Positions 1-11,200 of a stretch of 64,000 nucleotides of DNA are shown here, one piece after another. Position 1 is the stretch's first letter. Every line of letters starts with the position of its first letter. The notes below the pieces were generated by a model, which was not told the DNA's origin, ran no database searches, and saw nothing but the letters and a program-made list of their open reading frames with translations. The position numbers and the translations under genes were made by a program. The DNA comes from Limanda limanda. Lineage: Eukaryota > Chordata > Actinopteri > Pleuronectiformes > Pleuronectidae. The stretch covers positions 14,623,304-14,687,303 of the forward strand of contig NC_083648.1 in assembly GCF_963576545.1 (NCBI RefSeq). The letters run 5' to 3'.

Positions 1-397
1 CTGACTGACATGCAGGCCAACCCTCCCAACCGTTGCTCAGTCTGTCTCCCGCCTGTGTCTCCTCAACCATCTTCCGTCCCATTGTCATCCAAGGCAACTC
101 AGATTTCATTCCTTGGAACTGTTTTCTTAGTCATCTTTGCAACACCCCCACAGGCAGTAGAAAAATATTTGTTGGATTCATGTCTTCTTGTCTTCTTTGT
201 ACACATGCTTTTTGTTATCGTTCCATGAGAGCTTTGTTTTCATGCAATGAATGTTTTCCATTTGAATAACGGTGATTCGATTAGCATTTATAAATGGGTG
301 ACGTTTCCTGGTCGTCCCCTACAATGACATCTGAAGCCGATTGTTTGAAGTGATATTTTATGGAAGCATGTACTGCATTTTCTTTCTTCGCCATCAG
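1..397. other. Upstream flank or intron before the klhl24 start exon
   Basis: This stretch ends in a splice-acceptor-like pyrimidine-rich run and CAG at 391-397, so it is probably the last part of an intron whose noncoding first exon lies left of the window. The small open frames here have no coding character. I see no recognisable repeat or promoter. Confidence 0.4.
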
Positions 398-441
398 GTC
401 ATCTTAAAGTTTAGAGAAGGTCTACGTTGAAGGCTGCAGCC

Positions 442-3400
442 ATGGTGTTGATTCTGGGCAGAAGGATGATCAGGGAGGAGTCAGGGACCAGAGATTCGCC
501 AGCTGTCAAACGCAAGGTGCTGTGAAACAAAAGATTTGTATCGCCTTCTGTCGTTTAAGCCACACATTTTTGCTAATCTTTATACATGTTGTTGTTTCTT
601 CAGGTCTTTGAGGTTGATCCCAAGACTCTGGCCAGCCAGGATGTCTTGGACTTCTGCTCCGGTGCATCCCACTCGGACGGCATCCTGCAGGTGTTCAACG
701 AGTTCCGTGACACCCGCCTGTTTACTGATGTGGTCATCAGCGTGCAGGGCCGCGAGTTCCCGTGCCACCGCGCTGTGCTCTCCGCATGCTCCTCCTACTT
801 CAGAGCCATGTTCTGCAATGATCACCGCGAGAGCCGCGAGATGCTGGTGGAGATCAATGGCATCCTGGCCGAGGCGATGGAGTCCTTCCTCTCCTATGTA
901 TATACTGGCCGCGCCAAGATCACCACTGAGAATGTCCAGTTCCTCTTCGAGACCTCCAGCCTCTTCCAGATCGCCACACTGCGTGATGCCTGTGCAAAGT
1001 TCCTGGAGGACCAGTTGGACCCGTGCAACTGCCTGGGCATCCAGCAATTCGCAGGTGCTCATGCCCTGAAGCAGTTGGCCAGCCGCTGCCGCAGTTACGC
1101 CCTGGCCAACTTCTCAGAGGTAGCTCAGCACGAGGAGTTCCTCGACATGCGCAAAGAGGAGCTGGAAGAGCACATTGCCAGCGATGAGCTGTCCATCGGT
1201 AAGGAGGAGGTGGTGTTCGAGGCCGTGATGCGATGGGTGTACCACAGTGTGGAGCACAGGAAGCCCATGCTGAAGGACCTGCTGCACCATGTGCGCCTGC
1301 CGCTTATGCACCCCAACTATTTTGTCCAGACGGTGGAGGGAGATCAGCTCATCCAGAACGCTCCAGAGTGCTACCAGCTCCTCCATGAGGCCAGGCGCTA
1401 CCACGTGCTAGGAAATGAGATGATGTCACCCAGAACTTGTCCACGCAGGTAACTGAAATGTTGATTTACTAGTTATGAGTAAGCCAGAGGGAGATCATCT
1501 GTTCTAGATTGTTATCTATCATACATCTTTGTTCTGTGTTGATTCCATTACTTGTTAGTGTGACCAAATGCTTAAAGCGTATGCTCCATGAGGTCACATG
1601 AATGATTGCGCATGAACTTCGTGCTCCGTCTGACACTGTTGTTGTAAGTCTTTGTGCGAGTGTGTGCGTGATAGAGAGAGGGAGAGAGAGAGAGAGAGAG
1701 AGACTGTGCTGAACAAACAAATGTGTCATTGAATGCTTTTTTTTGAAGCCCTTTATTTAAATGGTAATTCTAATGAGGGAGGCAGGGCAGGTTCATACAC
1801 AAACAGGTTTGCTGGAAATAAACGAGTGAAAAGTTGAGTCTTGTTATCATGTGCTGCCATCATAACAAGACTCAACTATGCTAATGTGTCTGATATACCA
1901 GTCAGCCAAGTCTATCGGTTCTACATTAGTGTCGGTGAATCTGCTCTTTTTTTGGTCATTTGAAAATGGTGAAAATACAATTGACAAAGAAAAGATGCCT
2001 TTGTATCTAATGTAGCTATTCATCCAGCTCTGTACACTGTACAGTATATATATATAGAGTGTGGTCTTTTATGTTTTTTTGTTTGTAGAGAGTCCAGTTG
2101 GCTGTTACAATGTGATATTTGATAACGAACAAAGGTTGCTGCTGACTGAAACGCTATGAATGAGAGACAAAATAAGCCATCTGGTCGCCCTGCTGTGCTA
2201 CGGCAACAAACGGTTGCACAGCTGCCTTTGTGTGTTGGACCTGCTGCAAGGGTTAAAGTGGAGCCGGTGCCAGTTGTCGTATATCAAGGATGTGTGCAGT
2301 GTATTTCAGGTTTATTGTGTGATCTGTTCAGTTCAGCAAGCTCAGTTCCCGCACTGTCGGCTTTGTTTGCCCCGAGGGCCCAAACCTCGCCTGCTCAAAA
2401 CAGATGCCTGCCTCTCTTCTTTCTCAGCCAACACCTGTGCTTCTCTCTTCTCATGGAAAGCCCGGAGAATCTAATTAATCACTCGCACACACATAATGTG
2501 AGGACACAGATAAAGCTGAATCGCTCCCGGGCAAGACAGTAAACACATGCATGTAAATATATATAAACTGTCAATGAGTGGGAGCTTATTTTCACTGTAT
2601 GTGTGGGAATTATACACCGATAAACAGTTTGTAGCCTCTATGTGGTGTCAGTGTTTCAGAATGAAGCTGAAGTTAATTAGCTGCCTGTAGGAAATGTGGT
2701 CATACTCTCGGCATGTGACGAGCGGCCAAATAGGAAAGAATTGTGATCATGGAAATTGAGCTCCCAAGACTGTTTTGTATCACATCACACAGCCCCCTTT
2801 TGAGATTCAAGATTCCAACTTTATTGTCCAAACATGCAGGCTTTAATGAATGTGTATCTCTCGCTGGGGAGCATCACCCTTAATGCAAATAAGGAAAAAT
2901 ACAAAACACTGTATATTGACAGGACTGTGTTTCTTTTCCTCTGTCCATCCTTCCCTCCCCACCCCCCTTTTCATCTGTACAGGTCGACCGGCTTCTCTGA
3001 GGTGATCGTCGTGGTCGGTGGCTGCGAGCGGATAGGAGGCTTCAACCTGCCGTACACTGAATGCTATGATCCAGTCACAGGAGAGTGGAAGTCACTCGCC
3101 AAACTCCCTGAGTTTACCAAGTCAGAGTACGCCGTCTGTGCCCTCCGCAACGATATTCTGGTGTCCGGTAAGTTCCACATTTGTCACGAATAACTTCAAT
3201 AACAAGGCTTGAAACGAACAAAACAGAAACTTCACTTGCTATGTAACTTCTTCGTCTGTGCTTACGCTCTGATATTCTTGAGTTATAAAGTTCAGTTTCC
3301 CTAAATTGCTTTATATCCCAAAAACAATTCCACTGAAGGGCCGTGGTCAGTGTGTGTCTGTGCTTCACACTCCATTAGATCTCACTGTGGAGTGGCAGGA

Positions 3401-6400
3401 AAGGCCTTGGTGGCTCTTTGCCCTGTGTTAGCTTTACAGCCCTGTTGAGTTTGAGATGAAGGAAAATATGAGAGCAGCATCTGGATGCACTCTCCAGGCT
3501 CAGCGCTGAGAGAGACATTGGCTCGCTCAGTCCTCTGCGCTTCCTGTTCGCCAATCATCAAGCTCACAACCTTTTACATCTATTCAGCAGCTTTCTAGGA
3601 TCCTCATTGTGCCAAAACCCAACAACGGTTTCCAGTTTGAGCCTTCAGCCAATATGCTGTGGTGTTAAACTAGGTCTCAGGGCCTCTTGGCAAAGCCGTG
3701 GCATTTCTTGAACTTGTGCTTTCGGTAAATAAAAAACTAAACTGAACAAAACATTATTATTATTACATCATTCATTTTAACTGATGAGGTCAGGGTAATG
3801 GTAGTTGCCAGCTTCAACATTGTTTTGAATATGTGCTGTGCACAAGAGGCAGTTTTGTCAGGTTGTTGGATTGAGAGCATGGGAGATCACCTTACTTGAC
3901 TCAAGTTCAAAATGTGCCTGATTGGACTGCTCATGCTCAGACATGCTTCATATGAACTGCATGACACTACTTGATGAAAGTTGAAATGTATAGAGAGGGT
4001 GGATGAGAATATAAATGAAAAAGAATGTTCCTTCCCTCAGCGGAGAGTGTGCGAATCTTCTTCATGTGCTCTCACTGTGCACAGTGACTCACAGTCCTTG
4101 CGTGTGTGCTATCTGTCTGCCTGCGAGCACTGCCTGGAAAAGTCAACATACCCCTCCCTCCACATCTCTCTGTCTAACACACACAGGCTCACTACTACTT
4201 TATACTGTATTATCATCTTCAATGCCCCGTTTTCCTTCTTTGTCTGCCCTGTCTGTATTTAATCAGCATAAAAAACATTTTCTTAAATCAACTTTTATCT
4301 TGTTATATCGCAACACATGCCTCCATGCTTCCTGTCTGTCTGTCCGCCCCTCTCCTCTTAGTGGGAACTGGGGCAAAACCTTGAAGATCCTCTGGCCTCT
4401 AGCACAGTTAGCTGTGGTCCTAAAGAAGGATGTGGCTCAGTTGGGTATAGAAGTCCTCTAAGGCCTTTTTCTTCTGGACAGCATCTTTGGCCACAGCTGA
4501 TCCATCCAAAGCACTTCACTGAGCCACTTTGTTTGATCCAGAGTGTGTTTACAGGATTAGCCACGGAAATGCCTTTGAGTCCAGGAGTACTTTAGATTAC
4601 AGTCAGCAGGAACTCGGTTATGATCTGATCTCACAATATGAAATATGTAACGACCAGAGGTGTAAAAAGAACTGAAATATTGTACTCAAGTAAAAGTACC
4701 TTTACTTTGATGAAATTATACTTAAGTACAAGTAAAAGTACCCATCTAAAAATCTACTCAAGTAAAAGTAAAAAGTAGTTAATTTAAAATGTACTTTAGG
4801 TAAAGGCTCTTATATACTTCTACGTTCTCCGTTTCTCGGAGAGGGCTCCACGGGGGGCAATGGTCTTTTTGATTTTTACTAATCCGACCACTGTACGTCG
4901 AAAAAAATTCACCGCCAAAACCATAGGTGGCGCAACGGAAGACGAGCTCAGAGAAGCCTACCCCATTTGGGAAGAAGAAGTCCACGTGTGTCTGTTTATA
5001 TCTATCGGCTCGTCCCCACACACTGAACCATGGCAACTAACAGAACTAAATAAAGTGACACCCAGCGGGTCAAGATGCTGATGTAATCGTTTCTTAGCGC
5101 GGCGGTTCCCCGGTCTTGTTTCCGAACTGTGTTGCTGATTCCACAGCTTGAATCTGCTTGAGGCTACATGTAGCTAGAAGCTACACGGACCTAGCTCCCC
5201 CCAGCTTCCACACACAGTCAGCAGGGACTCCCGGCACTAACAACTACTATCCAGTGTTTGCTTCTAACCTGACGGTATTATAGAAACAGTGTCATGATAG
5301 AAGTGGAATTAAAGTCGTGACGGCGGGTTCTTACACATATTACCACCTCAGTTAGCATGGTGGCTATCCTAGCCCGCTAGCCTAGCCTGCTAGCGCCGTT
5401 TTGAAAGCTCGTCATAACCGTCTGTGACCGTGCACACATGCCGTCAGTGCTCGAACGAGCCACCGTCAGCCGGACAACTCCGCTGGATTAACACACACGT
5501 CACATTAATCGTAGAATCATAGTTGTGTTTGGGTTAGCTGTCAAGCAGAACGTTTGAGGCCGGAAATGACGTCGAACAGAAATGACGTCGTACGGAAATG
5601 ATGTCGTTCGCGGACCAATCACAGCCAAGAGCTGTCCGTCGGGTCTCCAACATGAAGACGGAGAGTCAGAAAAATCAGACGTGTGCGTAAAGCTCTCCGA
5701 CACGCTCGGAGAGGGCGTTCCACGACGGATAGGGCGGTCTTATCTATCCGTTTTACAAAATACGCAAAAGCATAAATTGGCCTTAAAAGTTACTTAGTTA
5801 CTTCCAACAACTTGATGGGGGCCGCTCTTATACAGTGCAAAAAAGGACAAGTGGTCATAAATCCAATCCAAAACCAGTAATTTTTAATTAAAGGAAATCT
5901 TTACAAATATAAGTGCAATGACATCAAACATGTCAAACATTAAGCATTTAACATGTCAACACAACATTTAAGAACTTTTGGGAGGACATGTCAAGTTCAG
6001 TTCATTTCATAGTTCTAAGGTGGAAAGTGAGAATGAAAGACTTAACTTGTTTTTTAGAGAAAACTTTATCCATCACTACCCCTTGCCTTAAACTGTACTT
6101 CATATGTATCAATTACTAAAATAAATGTTTTTTTTATTTTGTTTTATTATTGCTAATTTTGCGTGTTTATTTATTCATACCCTGCGTGTTTATTTATTCA
6201 TACCCTGCACAACAAATCAAAGTTTTGATAAATTTATTTTGAAAAGGTTTCTTTTATTTTCAACAGGCACTTTCTGAAAAATACAGAAAAGATCGCTACT
6301 GGCAGGTGTGTGCATAGATTTATATATAAAGGCTAGATGTCTCGTTCGACGGAGCTGGACGTCCGCACATGGCGGCCATCTTGCTACGGGGTAGCTCGCT

Positions 6401-8228
6401 CACCCATAACAATGTGTTGGTAGTGGTAAATAACCATAACTTGCTCAATTTGCAACCGATTTTTAAACGATCTGGTTTGTTATAGAAATGCCTTGCGCCT
6501 TGAACTATGTTTTTTTTTAACTCAGTAACGGATGTAATTTCCAATTCAGCGAAGTACAATACTTCAGTCAAAATCTACTTAAGTAAAAGTAAAATTACCC
6601 ATTTCAAACACTACTCAAAAAATTACAAAGTCCACAAAAAAACTACTCAATTACAGTAACGTGAGTAAATGTAATTCATTACTTTACACCTCTGGTAACG
6701 ACATGTAATAAATGTCTCTCTGCTGTGTGACACCATTGTAGGACTTAGAGTACGTCTGTACCATGTGTTATCAGCTCAGGAGTAGTGAGCTGACACATGT
6801 GCTTGCATCAGAGTACTCAGACTTTGACAAGTATTCTCGCTGCCTGCTTGAATTTCAGGAATTGTCTTAACATACTGAGCCAGATCATTAGCGCCAGCAA
6901 TAAATCTGCATGTTCGGAAGGTTATGTGTAACCTTCAGGACAGCTGTCACGCAAAGTACAGGGAGGCCTCCCAAAGTCAATGCAAAGTAGTTGTAAATAA
7001 CAGTGGTTAGCAGCTAGGGTCCTCCCCATCTGAGCGGAAGTTTAAGTTGTTGAGAAAAAAGCCTGTCTACTAACAAGCTGTCTACGTCCACAAATTGGTC
7101 TTTAAAGTTATACATCTTCCATCAAACAGTTTCCTCATGCAAATCTCTCCAGACAGAAAGGTCAATGGCAGCAGACTGTCTGTCTCTTTCACACCCCAGC
7201 AGATTACTGAGCTCACACACACTTAGCGACAAACTTCCTCCTCTCGTCGCCGCGAGTCTGTGTTCTACTGTGTAATTTAAGACGACTGAACATTAACTAA
7301 CTAATATTAACCCCCCCCCCCCCCCCCCAGACACTCACACACACAAAACAGATGTGGTAGACATGGAGGTGTTTTTTAAATTTTTTGGGATACCTGTCAA
7401 CTATCTTACAGTATGAAGGAAAACAATTCTTTGTGTGCATGGTTATGGGAACGAGGTCTAGACACCTTTGTTTACACTGGCAGGTTTTCTTCATGTCTTT
7501 CATTGCTGCACAGAACCACCCACATTTGTGTCTCTAACACAGCCAAATGTCACGGACTGACATTTTGGGTTATTTTACTTTCAGGAGACAATCAGGTATC
7601 TGTATCTCATTAAGAGATATCACCACCATGTGATACAATTGAAGTTCTGGTGTGAAATAACACAGATTGTCACTGACCTTTCTGTTCATGTGCTCGAGTT
7701 GTGTACCCATGCTACACACATGCTCAAAAGTGTACTTCTCCAGAGTTTCTTGTTGGACAAAAGCCATCAGATAACTGCTACCAGTTTAAAGAGCCCTGAG
7801 GCCATAAACATTGTTCATAAAAACATTGTTGGAGTGATAACGGTTCCCCAGTTGACCTACATTTGATCTCCCTTAAGGCCGTTACTTGTGTGGTAAACTG
7901 GCAGGTTTCTTTCTGCAGTTCAGAGCTGAATCAACAGACAGGTGTGTGCTTGGTGATGGCCATGGAGTGGTGGGGGGGTTTATTTAGCTAGAAGGGTGCA
8001 CGTGTCCGGGCTTGTGAAAAAAACATGTCCTGTTGTTTCTCTTTAGAACTTCTAATAGCACGCTCTGTTTGTCCTGAGACAACAGAACAGGTACTCGGCC
8101 ATAATGCAGTAGAGTTAATTATGCTGTAGATCTGTTCACTTCCAAAGATCCTGATTATGCTATGAATGACGGTGGCTGATGGTTATTTTGAGGGTTGACA
8201 CCTGTGCCTACAACATGAAACATGATGC

Positions 8229-8260
<32 letters not shown>

Positions 8261-11200
8261 CGATGTAAAAACACTATATCAAGGTACATATCAACAACAT
8301 AAACAATCTAATAGGAAAACCTAAAAACAGTACAAAAAGTTCATAGCACAAAAGGAACAATTAAATAAATAAAATATTTAATCAAAAACCTAAATTGCCA
8401 AATAAGGGTATAGGGGTGTGCCTTAATGGTACTCAAATTACATTACAAAGAGAAAATAGATAAGAAAAAATAAAATAGATCAGACAAAAGAACTAGAGGG
8501 CTGCCCCTGCCAAGGCTGTTGTCCTATCTCATGATGTCAAGTGAAACTAAATTCCTGGGTCTCCCCATTTATTCAGATCCACATGAACATTGACTAGGTT
8601 CTTCCCTGACTCGTACTGCCTCCTTCCACCAATTATTGTAGTAATCCGACCTGTAGTTTTTGCGTAACCCTGTCTTTACAAACTGAGCTCAAATCTCAAA
8701 TATTGACAGTTGTGTGCCATCTTTGTGTTTTTTGGTGTTTTTAGGTGGTCGTATCAACGGCAGGGATGTGTGGATGTACAACTCACAGCTCAACCTCTGG
8801 ATCAGAGTGGCTTCTCTCAACAAAGGACGCTGGAGACACAAGATGTGTGTCCTCCTGGGCAAGGTAAGGACTGGAGGGAGTCCCAAGATCTATGCCTCTG
8901 CTTTAGGGGGAATGACAACCCCCCACGATAGAACAGATTGCATCTGATGCAGGAACTGCAAACATTTTTCTGCCCTCTTGCATACCCAAAAGGAATCATG
9001 GTAAAATGTTTCATTTACCTCTTATAGTTGCTCCTCTGTGGAAAGTAGATGACAAAGAGATCATGTTACTTTCAGAATATAAAATTGGAGTGTTTCATAT
9101 TCTCTTTACTACCTGGTGTGTACTTATCCAAGCGGAAGTACAAAGGGGGCTGTGATTTACACTTTGAGAAAATGATCTGTTCTGCTGGACTGGAATTTTC
9201 CTTGGAGCCTTTCTTTCAAGTCATACTTTTCACAATCATATGAGTCAGCCTACTGTTGGCATTCGCTTACCTGCACGCTCAAAGGAATTTCTCTTGAAAC
9301 ATACCAAAGGCTTTACAAACTAAGTGATAATGATTGAGATGAAGGATCTAGTTTCAGATTAGTTACTCTGCAGCAGCAGAATCCCAGTTAAATTTGACTA
9401 CAGCCTCCTTCCTGCTTGAACTGCATCTCTTATGTTGCTTGATGGGGGCACACTCTAATGAGGAATGACATTTTATTTTAATGTGGATTTGTTTGTGGCC
9501 CCAGGTTTTTTTTAACACACTGTTGCTAACTTATCCATGTAACTGATCCAGCATTTGTTGGGCGCCCAGGTCTCTGTTGACCCCAAAGTCCCTTGAAATT
9601 CTACTTGATATCCCCCTGTATATATACGATACACCAGGATATGACACTGAAATGTTAGTTAGGTTAATGTCTAGACATGACTCGATCGTTAATCCTCGAT
9701 CACTGTTTATATTTCCGAGCAGTACTATTTCCAGTTTGCAGCACAGGGACCGGTGGACATTCTTGTTCGAGGGCAGTGGGAGTTAAATGGAAATTGTGCC
9801 AGCACCTCATACTTTACCAAGTAAAGAACTGTATCGTGCTTCATGTCTCTCTGCTCAATCACTTAAGCCTGGTGTGGACATACATTGCACGTATAACTCC
9901 TGATAAGTCTGTAAACACACAGCAGGTGGGCATGCACCTGTGTAATTTGGCACGCATACTCTGTAAATGTAAACAGTACAAGGCTGCCCATGTCCCAGTG
10001 TAATGCTGAACACAGGGAAGAATAACTATAGATAACTTTATTCCTATAAAATGCTTGTTGCCACATGTTGTATTTTTTAAATCTTCCGTCAAGTTTGTCT
10101 TTATTGTGTAGAACTTACATTCGTAACATATTGTATCGACCATCATGATGCAAAACAAATGTGGACCTCTTGTGATACAAAAGAATGTTTACTTCACTAA
10201 AAGTTCCCCAAATGTAATTAACTGTTATTACTGTTGCGTAAAAGAGGAACAGCCAGTCATTGTCTTGGTTAAAGCAGGCACAGCACAATAAAGATGACAC
10301 ATACCACTCGCAGCCAAGTATAGTCATCATATATACAAGTGATCACACTTGTATACACAGACAAAAATTCAGGGATTCCTGGTAAGCTATGGACTTAAAT
10401 AGTGCTGCATTTTCTCAGAAAATGCAGCACTATTTTGTCAGAAATGGCTTGACTCAGGAGGATTTCTCGTTGGTTCGAACATAACACTTTTTAGTTTTTG
10501 GATATCTGCTTGAGGCCAATCTGCACTGGATTTTCTGTGGCTGTCAAGCAACACCCAAAATGCTTTGTTGCCTCACCACCGAAACAACAAACATATGATC
10601 AGCGATCAAACTAGACACTGGTTTTCCACAACAGTGAGGAAATCAGCTGCCACACTGGGGCTATAAAAGTCAGTAATTAACTCCAAAGTGAGTCATATAT
10701 CAATGTATGGTGAAAACAAGTCTGACTGTCTCGGCTGCTGCCATTCAACTCCACTATAGAGGAAGCCAAGTTGAAACTTCATTAACTGAAACTGGCTGAG
10801 CTCCCATGCTGAAAGGATTTGATGATGAAATAAGTTGGCAAAGTAGATGTTTCTGGTCAGTTGTTCCACAAACACATACTGTATTTTTATACTCAAGTCC
10901 AAGGCCTCTAAATTAGGAGCTGAAGTGTCATTACAAACGTCACACAAAACACTAGAATACCTCTGCCAAGGCCCGAGGGTCTCCTTAAAGTTAATCAAGC
11001 TTCACCAACATGTACACACTTAAAGATATCAGTTACTGAAACATGCCTGATTCTTCAATTTATTAAGATCCATGAATCATTCCCTGGGAAGTCAGTGAAA
11101 ATATCCAAAAATGCCCCATCTACAATTAAAATAATAATAATAAACAGGAGGAAATTAACAAGCAGTGATTTATACAGTATATAGTCCTTTCACCATATAT

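Larger units (their letters stand above)
1449..2982. other. klhl24 intron 2: hairpin, GA repeat, repeat-like tail
   Basis: This intron holds a (GA)n tract at about 1672-1703 and a perfect 16-bp inverted repeat at 1832-1877. A short stretch near 2805-2835 resembles the common fish repeat end 'caactttattgtcc'. The open frames here have no homology I recognise and cross stop-rich DNA. It ends in a strong pyrimidine tract and CAG before exon 3. Confidence 0.5.
3168..8744. other. klhl24 intron 3 (5.6 kb)
   Basis: The main content is the 2.04-kb hAT element at 4655-6694. There is also a poly-C run near 7311-7328, a (GT)n(GA)n tract near 8230-8260, and an AT-rich, repeat-like stretch at about 8270-8500. 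The rest (3168-4646, 6703-7300, 7330-8220, 8500-8744) shows nothing I recognise. The intron interrupts the Gly codon before GRINGRDVW. Confidence 0.6.

Noticed and set aside
580..1062. 160-codon open frame on the minus strand
   Set aside because: It is the shadow of klhl24 exon 2, whose plus-strand product is unmistakable.
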